NCBI GenBank assembly: GCA_017542425.1
Contig: JAFXXH010000058.1
Coordinates: forward strand, 1-64,000
Length of the DNA stretch: 64,000 bases
Origin: Oscillospiraceae bacterium
Lineage (GTDB): Bacteria > Bacillota > Clostridia > Oscillospirales > Oscillospiraceae
Reading direction: 5' to 3'
Position 1 is the first letter of the stretch. The number at the start of each line of letters is the position of its first letter. The notes beneath the pieces were generated by a model. The model made no database searches. It saw nothing but the letters and a program-made list of their open reading frames with translations, and had not been told where the DNA came from. A program made the position numbers and the translations under genes. Shown one piece after another: positions 31,745-40,374 of this stretch.

Positions 31745-32614
31745 TTATGTTCCTTTCTTGTTCCGGTCAAACAGCGCCCTTCGGGAGGTGCTCAGGCGCA
31801 TTTTCTCCCGCAGGCCCTCCCGGTCGTCCGCCGCGATCATGGCCCGCAGCGCCCGGAACTGGTCGGCGAAGGCGTCCATCTCCCGCAGCAGGGCGTCCTT
31901 GTTGCGCAAAAACAGCTCGCTCCACATCTCGTCGTTGATGCGGGCGATGCGGGTCAGGTCCCGAAAGCTGTCGCCGGTGTAGTTCACCAGCTCCGGGTTG
32001 TCGTTGCAGGTCATCAGGGCCACGGCGATGCAGTGGGTGAGCTGGCTGACGAAGCCGATCATCTCGTCGTGTTCCTCCGGGGAGAGGACGGAGACCTTCC
32101 GGCAGCCCAGCAGCCGCCCCAGCCCCGCGCACCAGGCCACGGCCTCCGGGCTGTTGCGCGGCGTGGGGGTGATTAGGAAGTTGGCCCCGTGGAAGATGCG
32201 CTCGTCGCTGTTGCGCACGCCGTAGACCTCCCGCCCGGCCATGGGGTGGGAGGCGATGAACTCCAGGTCCGGCCGCAGCATGGCCTGGATGTCATAGACG
32301 ATGCTGCCCTTCACGCCGGTCACGTCGGTGAGCAGCGCGCCGGGCTTCAAAAGCTGCTGGTTATCCCGCAGCCAGTCCAGCAGCACGCCGGGATAGAGGG
32401 CGAAGATCACCGCGTCCGCGCCGCCGATGAGCGCTGCGTCCGGCTCCGTCGCGCCCGCGTCGATGAGGCCCTCGGCCAGGGCGTAGTCGATGGTGGAGCG
32501 GCTGCGGCTGACGGCGCTGACGCGGTAGCCCAGACGCTTGAGGGCGCGGGCATAGCTGCCCCCCATGAGGCCCAGGCCCACGATCAGAATCTCGCTGTCA
32601 CTGATCCATTTCAT
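31745..32614 (-). CDS. tyrA: Prephenate dehydrogenase
   Basis: A 289-aa NAD(P)-dependent enzyme converting prephenate to 4-hydroxyphenylpyruvate for tyrosine. N-terminal Rossmann GLGLMGGSYARALKRLGY, active-site segment ASHPMAGREVYGVRNSDE, and C-terminal helical dimerisation domain. No ACT domain. Overlaps the aroA end by 17 nt. No chorismate mutase or pheA is in this window. Confidence 0.93.
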   Translation of the reverse strand: MKWISDSEILIVGLGLMGGSYARALKRLGYRVSAVSRSRSTIDYALAEGLIDAGATEPDAALIGGADAVIFALYPGVLLDWLRDNQQLLKPGALLTDVTGVKGSIVYDIQAMLRPDLEFIASHPMAGREVYGVRNSDERIFHGANFLITPTPRNSPEAVAWCAGLGRLLGCRKVSVLSPEEHDEMIGFVSQLTHCIAVALMTCNDNPELVNYTGDSFRDLTRIARINDEMWSELFLRNKDALLREMDAFADQFRALRAMIAADDREGLREKMRLSTSRRALFDRNKKGT

Positions 32615-33800
32615 ATTCTGTCACCTCAATTCCAAGCTGCCGCAAGCGGACAAAAAAGTCGGGAAAGCTCTTGCGCACCGCCTCCGCGCCCCGGATGCGC
32701 CCGCCCACCCGGGTACACAGCACGGCCAGGGCCATGACGATCCGGTGGTCGTTGTGGCCGTCCAGCGGCGCGGTTGGGGGGCGGAGCGCGCCGGGCAGGA
32801 CGGTGAAGGCGTTTTCCTCCAAGCGTGTCTCCACGCCGAATTTGGCCAGTTCCTGGGCCATGGCGGCGGCCCGGTCGCTCTCCTTGAGCCGCAGCCGCGC
32901 CGTGCCGGTGAAGCGCCCGCCCCCGCGCAGGGCGGCATAGGCAAACAGCACCGGCCCCAGGTCCGGGCAGTCCCGCAGGTCGCAGGGCTCCCCGCGCCGA
33001 ATCCGATCAAAATAGGCTTTGCACACCCGGTCCCCCTGCAAGCTCTCCGGGTCCAGCCCCTCCACGGGCACGCCCAGGGCCAGGAAGAAGGCCGCGTTGC
33101 TCCAGTCCCCCTCCACGCGGAGATTCCGGGGGGCATAGCGCTGGCTGCCGGAAACGTACAAGGAGGTCTCACCGGCCCAGCCCGCCCGGACGCCGAAGGC
33201 CCGCAGGGCCGCCAGCGTCAGTTCGATGTAGCTCCGGCTCTCCACGGGTGGGCTCAGCACGATCTCGCTGTCCCCATCCAGCAGCGGCAGGGCAAACAGC
33301 AGTCCGCTGACGAACTGGCTGCTCACGTCGCCGGGCAGGGAAAAGAGCCCCGGCCGCAGCGGGCCACGGACGCAAATCTCCGCTCCCTCCCGGATATAAT
33401 CCAGGCCCCGCGCCCGGCACAGGTCCTCATAGACCGTCATGGGCCGCTCCGGAAGCCGCCCGGCGCAGGTCAGCCGGGCCGGGGAACCGGACAGCAGACA
33501 CAGGGGCAGGAAAAAGCGCAGGGTGCTGCCGCTCTCCCGGCAGGGGAGGGGGGAGGCCCCGGCAAAGCGCCGGGGGTCCGCACCGCAGACGCGCAGGGCG
33601 TCCCCCTCCCGCTGCCAGTCGGCCCCCAGGGCGCGCAGACAGTCCAGGGTGGCGGCCACGTCCTCGCTGAACTGGACGCCGGAGATATGGCTTTCCCCCG
33701 CCGCCAGCCCGGCGCAGAGGAGCAGCCGGTGGGCCATGCTCTTGCTGGGCGGCGCAGCCACGGACCCCACGGGCGCGCCGGGGTGAATCGTCACGGTCAT
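32598..33800 (-). CDS. aroA: 3-phosphoshikimate 1-carboxyvinyltransferase (EPSP synthase)
   Basis: A 400-aa enzyme adding the enolpyruvyl group from PEP to shikimate 3-phosphate. Key motifs: PPSKSMAHRLLLCAGLA (N-terminal Lys/Ser), CRESGSTLRFFLPLCLL (phosphate-binding), GDVSSQFVSGLLFALPLL, and DHNDHRIVM-like DGHNDHRIVMALAVL. Slightly shorter than the usual 420-430 aa. ATGA overlap with aroQ. Confidence 0.95.
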   Translation of the reverse strand: MTVTIHPGAPVGSVAAPPSKSMAHRLLLCAGLAAGESHISGVQFSEDVAATLDCLRALGADWQREGDALRVCGADPRRFAGASPLPCRESGSTLRFFLPLCLLSGSPARLTCAGRLPERPMTVYEDLCRARGLDYIREGAEICVRGPLRPGLFSLPGDVSSQFVSGLLFALPLLDGDSEIVLSPPVESRSYIELTLAALRAFGVRAGWAGETSLYVSGSQRYAPRNLRVEGDWSNAAFFLALGVPVEGLDPESLQGDRVCKAYFDRIRRGEPCDLRDCPDLGPVLFAYAALRGGGRFTGTARLRLKESDRAAAMAQELAKFGVETRLEENAFTVLPGALRPPTAPLDGHNDHRIVMALAVLCTRVGGRIRGAEAVRKSFPDFFVRLRQLGIEVTEYEMDQ

Positions 33801-34231
33801 GCCTGTGCCCGCTCCAGCAGCAGGTCCATGGCCTCCAGGTAGCCGTTGGTGCCGTGGCCGGAGATGGTGGCCAGGCAGGCTGCCCGGATGTAGCTGACAG
33901 AGCGAAACGGCTCCCGGCTGTCCACGTCGGAGATGTGGACCTCCACGGTGGGGACGCCCACGGCCTTCACCGCGTCCAGCAGGGCGATGCTGGTGTGGGT
34001 GTAGGCGCCGGGGTTGATGACGATGCCGTCCGCGTCGCCGAAAGCGCCCTGGATGGCGTCCACCAGGTCCCCTTCGTGGTTGGACTGGTAGAACTCCACC
34101 TCCGCGCCCCGTTCCGCCGCGTGGGCGGCGATGCGCGCACAGAGGCTGTCGTAGGTCTCCCGGCCATAGATGGCCGGTTCCCGCAGCCCCAGCAGGTTCA
34201 GGTTGGGTCCGTTGAGAATGAGCAGTTTCAT
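33797..34231 (-). CDS. aroQ: 3-dehydroquinate dehydratase, type II
   Basis: A 144-aa type II DHQase. NGPNLNLLGLREPAIYG (active-site Asn/Arg/Tyr region), SNHEGDLVDAIQ, VINPGAYTHTSIALLDA and VEVHISDVDSREPFR are all present. It forms dodecamers in the family and dehydrates 3-dehydroquinate. Encoded between the diguanylate cyclase gene and aroA. Confidence 0.96.
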   Translation of the reverse strand: MKLLILNGPNLNLLGLREPAIYGRETYDSLCARIAAHAAERGAEVEFYQSNHEGDLVDAIQGAFGDADGIVINPGAYTHTSIALLDAVKAVGVPTVEVHISDVDSREPFRSVSYIRAACLATISGHGTNGYLEAMDLLLERAQA

Positions 34232-34248
34232 GGTTTTGTTCCTCCCGT

Positions 34249-35643
34249 TCAGGTTCGGACGGCGTTCATGCGCACCTTCTCAGCGTACATGGCCTGGTCG
34301 GCGCGGACGTACACGTCCTCCACGGTCTTGTCCTCCCCCGGACGGTAGAGCGCCACGCCGATGGCGATGGAGATCTTCTCCCAGGGAGCGGCGCTGGGGT
34401 TTTCCTCGGTTTTGCGCATCTCGTCCGCCGCCCGGCCCAGCAGCTCCTCCCGGTTGGCATAGTCGCGCCCGGTCAGGACGATGACGAACTCGTCCCCGCC
34501 CACCCGGAAGACCGGGGAATGGTGGAAGATGTTGCACAGCAGGGCGCAGCTGGCCTTGAGGTAGCTGTCGCCTTTTTCGTGGCCGTAGCTGTCGTTCATG
34601 CGCTTGAGGTGGTTGCAGTCGGCCATGATGATGGCGTATTCCAGCGTCTCGGTCTGCATCTTGTGCAGCAGGTCTTTGGCGTAATTGGTATAGGCCACCT
34701 TGTTGCCCACATGGGTGAGGCCGTCCTTGTGGGCCAGGGTGTTCAGCCGCGCCAGTTCCGTCTGGGTGCTGAGCATCTTTTGCACGGAGTCGCGCATGTC
34801 CTGGCTCATTTTCAGCACGGCGTCGGAGAGGGACTCCACTTCGTTGCCCGTGTGCAGTTCCGGCACCCGGAGCACCAGCGCCTCCGGGTCATCGTGCCGG
34901 TGACTGGAGGCGGCGAAGTCCGCCACGGCCGCCTCCAGCTTTTCGATGGGGCGGGTGATGTTGGCGTCGGCCCAGAGGATGAACAGCAGGGTGAACAGCA
35001 CGCCCAGCGCCAGGGTGACGCCCACGGTGGTGAAGGTCTGGGCGCGCAGGCTGCTGTGGATCTCCTGGATGTCCACGTCCATGCACAGCGCGGCGATCTT
35101 GTTGCCGTCGGAATCGTAGAGCGGCAGCAGCCCCGTGTAGTCGTCGCCCCACTCGCTGACCTCTTCAAAGAAGCTGAGCTGTCCGCTTTCGTAGGCCCGC
35201 AGGTACTTCCGGGCGGTCTCCGGGGAATAGGAGTCCCCGGTCAGGTCGCCCAGCTGCACCAGTTGATCCGGGATCGTCTCATATTCCTCCCGGCTCATGG
35301 CGGCGATGACGTTCCGGATGTTGTCCACGGGCTCGTCGCTCAGGGGGATGATGATGTAGAGAAAGTGCAGCTCCAGATTGTCCTTGATCCCGTCCAGGAA
35401 GCCCTGCAGCGCCCGGTAGCCCTCGGAGACCTGGCCGCTGCGGATGCACGCGGCCAGATCGTCCGTGTCGATGCCCGAGGCGGTATAGCGCAGGATGTTT
35501 TCGATGTAGGACTCATAATGGCTGTATTGCATCCGCCTGTCGTTCCAGTAGTTCAACAGACTCAGCACTAGGCACAGAACGGCGATCAGCAGGATACAGC
35601 CCTGCAGGACGCTCTGTTTCAGCGGTTTTCTGATTCGTTTCAT
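34249..35643 (-). CDS. Membrane-bound diguanylate cyclase (GGDEF) with extracytoplasmic sensor
   Basis: A 464-aa protein. Membrane helix at about 13-30, an extracytoplasmic Cache-like sensor (about 35-200), second helix (VGVTLALGVLFTLLFILWAD), a HAMP-like linker, and a GGDEF domain with intact GGDEF at about residue 382, so it should make c-di-GMP. The inhibitory RXXD I-site is absent (Ser and Phe at those positions), so product inhibition is unlikely. It lies between aroEK and aroQ with 17-18-nt gaps on both sides, inside the shikimate operon. Confidence 0.9.
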   Translation of the reverse strand: MKRIRKPLKQSVLQGCILLIAVLCLVLSLLNYWNDRRMQYSHYESYIENILRYTASGIDTDDLAACIRSGQVSEGYRALQGFLDGIKDNLELHFLYIIIPLSDEPVDNIRNVIAAMSREEYETIPDQLVQLGDLTGDSYSPETARKYLRAYESGQLSFFEEVSEWGDDYTGLLPLYDSDGNKIAALCMDVDIQEIHSSLRAQTFTTVGVTLALGVLFTLLFILWADANITRPIEKLEAAVADFAASSHRHDDPEALVLRVPELHTGNEVESLSDAVLKMSQDMRDSVQKMLSTQTELARLNTLAHKDGLTHVGNKVAYTNYAKDLLHKMQTETLEYAIIMADCNHLKRMNDSYGHEKGDSYLKASCALLCNIFHHSPVFRVGGDEFVIVLTGRDYANREELLGRAADEMRKTEENPSAAPWEKISIAIGVALYRPGEDKTVEDVYVRADQAMYAEKVRMNAVRT

Positions 35644-35661
35644 GAATCGCAGCCCATCCTC

Positions 35662-36903
35662 TCAGTCATTGCGCCAAAGTTGCAATATGTGCTCCGCCGT
35701 CTCCTCCGGGGAGCCGCTCACGTCGATGCGCGCATCCGCCGCCGCCCGGTAGACGGGCAGCCGGGCCTCGTACAGGGCCCGCAGCTTTTCGATGTTGTCC
35801 GCCAGGGGCCGGTCCCCGGTGGGGACCAGGTCGGCCAGCGGGCGGTCCAGCAGCAGGAGCAGCCCGTTTTGCCGCAGCGCCGCCCGGTTTTCCGCCCGCA
35901 GCACCGCGCCGCCCCCGGTGGCCAGGATGCGCCCGCCGGTGGCGCCCAGGTCCCGCAGCACGGCGCTCTCCCGGTCCCGGAACCCGGCTTCCCCCTCGGC
36001 CTGGAAGATCTCCGGGATGCTCCGCCCGGCCCGGGCGGCGATGACTTCATCCGTATCGACGAAGGGCCGCCCGGTCCGCGCCGCCAGCAGCCGCCCCAGG
36101 GTGGTCTTGCCGCTGCCGGGCATCCCGATCAGCACCAGGTTTTGCTTTTCCGTCAGCACTTCCCGGAAGATGCGCTCGGCCGTGTCCTCCGGCAGCGTCG
36201 CTCCGGTGAAGGCCTCCGCCGCCAGCACCGCCTGGGTCACCAGCATGAAAAGGCCGTTGGCGCATTTCAGCCCCAGGGCGGCGGCCCGCTGGGTCAGGCG
36301 GGTGCGCAGGGGGTTGTAGATCACGTCTACCACGCCCTCCAGAGCAGGGAAGCGCGCCGGGTCGATGGGCATGGCCTCCGTTTTCGGGTACATGCCGCAG
36401 GGGGTGGTGTTGAGCAGCACTTGCGCGTCCGGGTGCTCCGCCACGGCGCTTTCATAGGAGATGGCCCCCTCCCGTCCGCTGCGGCTGACCCGCAGGACCG
36501 TCCCGGCCCCCGCGTCCTTTGCCACGGCCCTGGCCGTCAGGCTGGTGCCGCCGGTGCCCAGAATCAGCACCTTTTTCCCGCGCAGGTCCAGCCCCGTCCG
36601 CCGCAGCAGCGCCGCCAGCCCGCCGTAGTCCGTGTTGTCGCCCAGCAGCCGCCCGTTTCGGTTCACAATGGTGTTCACCGCGCCGATGGCTTTGGCCCGC
36701 TCGCTCAGTTCGTCCAGCCAGGGGATCACCGTCTGCTTGTAGGGGATCGTGACGTTCACGCCCCCGAAGTCCCGCCGGGCCAGGAAGTCCCCCAGCTCCG
36801 CCGGGGCCAGCTCGATCAGCTCATAGCGGTACAGGCCCAGCCGCTCGTGGATCTCTTTGGAAAAGCTGTGGGGCAGATGTTCTCCCAACAGACCGTATCT
36901 CAT
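35662..36903 (-). CDS. aroEK: Bifunctional shikimate dehydrogenase-shikimate kinase
   Basis: A 413-aa fusion. Residues 1 to about 250 are AroE: HSFSKEIHERLG, catalytic Lys in NVTIPYKQTVIPW, Asp in GDNTDYGG, NADP site GTGGTSLTARAVAKDAG. Residues about 253-413 are AroK: Walker A GMPGSGKTTLGRLLA, DTDEVIAARAGRSI, FRDRESAVL, ATGGGAVLR. It would turn 3-dehydroshikimate into shikimate 3-phosphate in two linked steps. ATGA overlap with aroC. Confidence 0.93.
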   Translation of the reverse strand: MRYGLLGEHLPHSFSKEIHERLGLYRYELIELAPAELGDFLARRDFGGVNVTIPYKQTVIPWLDELSERAKAIGAVNTIVNRNGRLLGDNTDYGGLAALLRRTGLDLRGKKVLILGTGGTSLTARAVAKDAGAGTVLRVSRSGREGAISYESAVAEHPDAQVLLNTTPCGMYPKTEAMPIDPARFPALEGVVDVIYNPLRTRLTQRAAALGLKCANGLFMLVTQAVLAAEAFTGATLPEDTAERIFREVLTEKQNLVLIGMPGSGKTTLGRLLAARTGRPFVDTDEVIAARAGRSIPEIFQAEGEAGFRDRESAVLRDLGATGGRILATGGGAVLRAENRAALRQNGLLLLLDRPLADLVPTGDRPLADNIEKLRALYEARLPVYRAAADARIDVSGSPEETAEHILQLWRND

Positions 36904-38003
36904 GTCCCTTCACCTCCCAGCCAGTCGGTGCCGTAGCGCAGCGCCAGCGCGTCGCAGAGCACCAGGGCGCAGACGCTGTCCGCCACCACCCGCGCCCGGT
37001 GGACAATGGCGGGGTCGTGCCGCCCGCGCAATTGCAGCACGGCCTCCTGGCCCCGCAGGAAGTCCACCGTCTCCTGGGGCTTGTAAATGGAGGGGGTGGG
37101 CTTGACGGCGCAGCGGATGCGCAGCGGGCTCCCGTTGCTGATGCCGCCGTTGACGCCGCCGTTGCGGTTGGTTTTTGTGAAAATGCGCCCCTCCGGGTCC
37201 AGGGCAAAGGCGTCGTTGGCCTGGCTGCCCCGCAGCGCGCTGAGGCCGAAGCCGTCCCCGAACTCCACGCCCTTCACGGCGGGGATGGAGAACAGGGCGT
37301 GGGCCAGCAGCCCCTCCAGCGTGTCGAACCAGGGTTCTCCCACCCCGGCGGGCAGGCCCAGGACCAGCGTCTCCAGCACGCCGCCCACGCTGTCCCCCTC
37401 GGCGGCGGCCTGGGCGATGACCGTGCGCATCCGCTCCCCCGCCGCCTCGTCCAGCACGGCAAAGGCTTTTTCGTTCAATGCGGCGATATCGCCTGCGCCG
37501 TCTTCAAACTCCCGGTCGGCCACGCCGCCGCAGCGGGCGATGTGGCTGCCGATGAGAATCCCCCGCCGCCGCAGCGCCGTCAGGCACACCGCCCCGGCGG
37601 CCACCAGCGCGGCGGTGACCCGCCCGGAGAAGTGGCCCCCGCCCCGGTAGTCCTCATAGCCGTGATACTTCAGCCAGGCCGTGTAGTCGGCGTGGCCGGG
37701 CCGGGCCAGGGCGCGGGTGGCGGCGTAGTCCCGGCTGCGGGTGTCCGCGTTGGGGATCAGGATGCACAGCGGGGTCCCGGTGGTCTTTCCCTCGAACGCG
37801 CCGCTGACGATCTGAAATGCGTCCGCCTCCCGCCGGGCCGTGGAGATGCGCCCCGCCGGGCGGCGCAGCTCCAGCTGATGGGCGATGTAGTCCGTCTCCA
37901 CCGGAATGCCCGGGGCCAGCCCATCCAGCACGGCCCCCAGCATGGCCCCGTGGCTCTCTCCAAAGAGCGTCAGACTGACGCTGCTGCCGATGCTGTTTTT
38001 CAT
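36900..38003 (-). CDS. aroC: Chorismate synthase
   Basis: A 367-aa FMN-dependent enzyme forming chorismate from EPSP. Signature regions GESHGAMLGAVLDGLAPGIP, RPGHADYTAWLKYHGYEDYR with GGGHFSGR after it, and VKGVEFGDGF. Overlaps aroB and aroEK by 4 nt each. Its start lies just beyond the TGAGTCA repeat that forms the aroB 3' end. Confidence 0.96.
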   Translation of the reverse strand: MKNSIGSSVSLTLFGESHGAMLGAVLDGLAPGIPVETDYIAHQLELRRPAGRISTARREADAFQIVSGAFEGKTTGTPLCILIPNADTRSRDYAATRALARPGHADYTAWLKYHGYEDYRGGGHFSGRVTAALVAAGAVCLTALRRRGILIGSHIARCGGVADREFEDGAGDIAALNEKAFAVLDEAAGERMRTVIAQAAAEGDSVGGVLETLVLGLPAGVGEPWFDTLEGLLAHALFSIPAVKGVEFGDGFGLSALRGSQANDAFALDPEGRIFTKTNRNGGVNGGISNGSPLRIRCAVKPTPSIYKPQETVDFLRGQEAVLQLRGRHDPAIVHRARVVADSVCALVLCDALALRYGTDWLGGEGT

Positions 38004-39058
38004 GGCCGCACCGCCTGTGAGTCAATGGGGACGGTTCTTTTTGACTCATTTTGCCGCAGCACCAGCGCGATGCGGTCCCGCAGGTCCTCCGCCGTCATGT
38101 GCGCGAAGCGGAAGGACCCCGGCGCGTCCACCAGCACGGCGGAGACGGTCCCGCCCACGGCCTTTTTGTCGTGGAGCGCGGCGGCCAGCACCCGCTCCGG
38201 GTCCAGATCGCAGCCCGTGGGCAGCGCCAGCCGCTCCAGCACGGCCTCCAGCCGCGCCCGGAGCGCCGGGGGACACATGGGCAGCATTCCCAGCGCCACG
38301 CACTCCCCGTGCCGCAGCGCCCCCTCCGCCGCCGCCTCGATGCCGTGGCCGACGGTGTGGCCGAAGTTGAGGCATTTCCGCAGCCCCTGCTCCCGCTCGT
38401 CGGCGGCCACCACCCTGGCCTTCTCCCGCAGGGAGGCGAAGATAATGTCATCCAAATGGGACATGGGGTCCCCGGCCTCGAACAGCGCAAAGAGTTCCGC
38501 GTCGGCGATTAGGCCCATCTTCACCGCCTCCGCCAGCCCGGCGGAGATGTCCCGCCGGGGCAGGGTGGAGAGGGTCTCCGTGTCGATCAGCACGCCCCGG
38601 GGCTGGTGAAAGGCCCCCACGATGTTCTTCACCCCCGCCAGATTCACCGCCGTCTTGCCGCCCACGGAGGAGTCCACCTGGGCCAGCACGGTGGTGGGGA
38701 TGTTGAAAAAGTCAATGCCGCGCATATAGCAGGCGGCGGCGAAGCCGGCCAGGTCGCCCACCACGCCCCCGCCCACGGCGCAGACCGCGTCGGCGCGGGT
38801 GAAGTCCTGCTCCAGCATGGTTTTCAGCAGCCGCTCCAGCACGGCCAGGCTTTTGCTCCCCTCCCCCACGGGGACAGTGAACACATGGGGCTGACGGCAC
38901 TGGGCCGCCACGGCAGCGGCATATTCCTGCGGCACCCCGGCGTCCGTGACCACCAGCACCCGCCGGTTCAGATCCAGCAGCTCCCCGGCATGGCGCAAAC
39001 AGCCGGGCCGGAGCGTCACCTCATAGCTTCGCTCCCCCAGACGGACAGGCAGGATCAT
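38000..39058 (-). CDS. aroB: 3-dehydroquinate synthase, with repeat-derived C-terminus
   Basis: A 352-aa AroB cyclising DAHP to 3-dehydroquinate: GGGVVGDLAGFAAACYMRGI, PTTVLAQVDSSVGGKTAVN, NFGHTVGHGIEA (metal-binding His). The start at 39058 has AAGGAGG 8 nt upstream. The last residues (NESKRTVPIDSQ) are translated straight through a 31-bp TGAGTCA repeat, so the original stop has been replaced. First gene of the aro operon, coupled to aroC. Confidence 0.95.
   Translation of the reverse strand: MILPVRLGERSYEVTLRPGCLRHAGELLDLNRRVLVVTDAGVPQEYAAAVAAQCRQPHVFTVPVGEGSKSLAVLERLLKTMLEQDFTRADAVCAVGGGVVGDLAGFAAACYMRGIDFFNIPTTVLAQVDSSVGGKTAVNLAGVKNIVGAFHQPRGVLIDTETLSTLPRRDISAGLAEAVKMGLIADAELFALFEAGDPMSHLDDIIFASLREKARVVAADEREQGLRKCLNFGHTVGHGIEAAAEGALRHGECVALGMLPMCPPALRARLEAVLERLALPTGCDLDPERVLAAALHDKKAVGGTVSAVLVDAPGSFRFAHMTAEDLRDRIALVLRQNESKRTVPIDSQAVRP
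38018..38048. repeat. 31-bp TGAGTCA/TGACTCA element inside the aroB 3' end
   Basis: TGAGTCA (38018-38024) and TGACTCA (38042-38048) bracket a core ending ACGGTTCTTT. It matches the units at 847-877 (one base different) and 901-931 (reverse). It lies in the last coding part of aroB. Confidence 0.85.
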
Positions 39059-39132
39059 GGCCTTTTCCTCCTTTTTTCGATGAAACAGACGCAAAATATG
39101 CACGACTGTATACTATTCCACTTTAATCTACT

Positions 39133-39161
39133 ACGTTATCACAAGGGGGGCTGGAAGTCAA
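39133..39161 (-). promoter_or_regulatory. Possible promoter of the aro operon
   Basis: Minus strand TTGACT (39156-39161), 17 nt, TAACGT (39133-39138), about 75 nt before the aroB start. The -10 is weak. No T-box, leader peptide or terminator-like attenuator is visible in the 39059-39266 interval. Confidence 0.3.
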
Positions 39162-39266
39162 GAAAGAGAATGGCATCTTGACCGATCCGGTGTAAGTTTG
39201 TCCATGATGGGTGACACTTCATTGACAAACCTGCATGTTTTGCACACGGCTCTCCTGACATGCGCC

Positions 39267-39295
39267 TTGCCAAGCCCGACAGAACGTGGTATCAT
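39267..39295 (+). promoter_or_regulatory. Promoter of the UPF0175/DUF3368 pair
   Basis: TTGCCA (39267-39272), 17-nt spacer, TATCAT (39290-39295), 64 nt before the first start codon. Confidence 0.6.
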
Positions 39296-39359
39296 GCGGT
39301 TGACAGGCGTTCAGACGCAAAAAATGACTTGAAACTTCCAGCATTGGAGGTGCTATGCA

Positions 39360-39641
39360 ATGCAAACGGTTCCGATTCAACTCTTTGTCCCGGAGGGCAT
39401 GGCGACGTATTTCAGAGACCTTGAGCCGGGAGAGGACTTTGAGCGCAACGCGATGCTGCTGTTTCCTCTGATTCGAAACTGCACGATCTCGCACGGCAAA
39501 GCGGCGGAGATTTTGGGCGTTCACAAGACGGATCTGATCGAATACTACGACGCCTTGGGCATTCCGTATCTGAATCAGAGCATAGGAGAACTCCTGGAAG
39601 ACCTGGAGACCCTGGAGCGGGTCATGGGGGCCGGACAATGA
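39360..39641 (+). CDS. UPF0175 family protein (VapB-like antitoxin candidate)
   Basis: A 93-aa protein with the UPF0175 pattern: ERNAMLLFPLIRNCTISHGK, then AAEILGVHKTDLIEYYDALG, a degenerate helix-turn-helix. GGAGG 9 nt before the ATG. It overlaps the PIN-like gene by 4 nt, in the antitoxin-first order. UPF0175 proteins are commonly paired with DUF3368. Confidence 0.85.
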   Translation: MQTVPIQLFVPEGMATYFRDLEPGEDFERNAMLLFPLIRNCTISHGKAAEILGVHKTDLIEYYDALGIPYLNQSIGELLEDLETLERVMGAGQ

Positions 39642-40144
39642 TCGTCGTATCGGATTCCACGCCGCTGATCACCCTGATGAAAGCGGCAAGACTGGGGATT
39701 CTTGCGCGCTTGTTTGGTGAAGTTTTGATTCCGGAAGCTGTATTTTCTGAACTGACTGCAAACGCGTCCTTTTGGGATGAGGCGGAGCAAATCAGAAACA
39801 GTTCCTTCATCCAGGTTGTCAGAGCAAAGGATGACGAGCGCGTCGCATTCCTCCAAAGGGCCACCGGTCTGGACCGTGGAGAGAGCGAGGCCATCGTTTT
39901 CGCGGACGAGACCAAGGCGGATCTGCTGCTGATGGATGAGGTCGCGGGACGCAGAGTCGCAAAGAATATGAATCTTCCGCTCACTGGCAGCGTCGGCGTT
40001 TTGATCCGTGCCCATCAAATCGGATTGCTGACCGCGCAGGAGGCAGAAGAGGCCTTTCAAAGCATCCGAAGCGCCAACCGCCACATCAGTGAGCGGCTGA
40101 TCCAGAACGCGCTTGACATCATCCGAGGCGGGACTGTTGTATAA
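39638..40144 (+). CDS. DUF3368 PIN-like nuclease (toxin candidate)
   Basis: A 168-aa PIN-fold protein: N-terminal SDSTPLITLMKAARL (first Asp), VLIPEAVFSELT, LDRGESEAIVFADE (acidic pair), LLLMDEVAGRRVAKNM. PIN domains cleave RNA with Mg ions. All key acidic residues are present, so it may be active. Less GC-rich than its neighbours. A palindromic element begins just after its stop. Confidence 0.85.
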   Translation: MIVVSDSTPLITLMKAARLGILARLFGEVLIPEAVFSELTANASFWDEAEQIRNSSFIQVVRAKDDERVAFLQRATGLDRGESEAIVFADETKADLLLMDEVAGRRVAKNMNLPLTGSVGVLIRAHQIGLLTAQEAEEAFQSIRSANRHISERLIQNALDIIRGGTVV

Positions 40145-40150
40145 CGGAGC

Positions 40151-40235
40151 GGGCAAGCCCTCTCCATACAAGATATGGTGTAAGCATTCAAAAGCATCCA
40201 CACCATGTAGGGAAGGGACTTGCCCCTTCCGCAGA
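40151..40235. repeat. Palindromic dispersed element, copy 2
   Basis: Outer arms GGGCAAG/CTTGCCC (within 40151-40165 and 40210-40225), inner stem ATGGTGT (40175-40181) with ACACCAT (40200-40206), and trailing CCTTCCGCAGA shared with copy 1 at 30116-30197. The inner stem sequence differs but keeps its pairing (compensatory change), which suggests the fold matters. Confidence 0.7.
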
Positions 40236-40374
40236 CTTGCAGCAGCCCCGTCTTTTTTCGTTTCGGCACAAAGTCTCAAAAGTCCCGGCGGCGCTGTCAA
40301 CACTTCCGATGCAATTTCGGCGTAAACTACCCCCGCATCCATAGAACAACATTCCGATTTCAAGGAGGGGCAAC

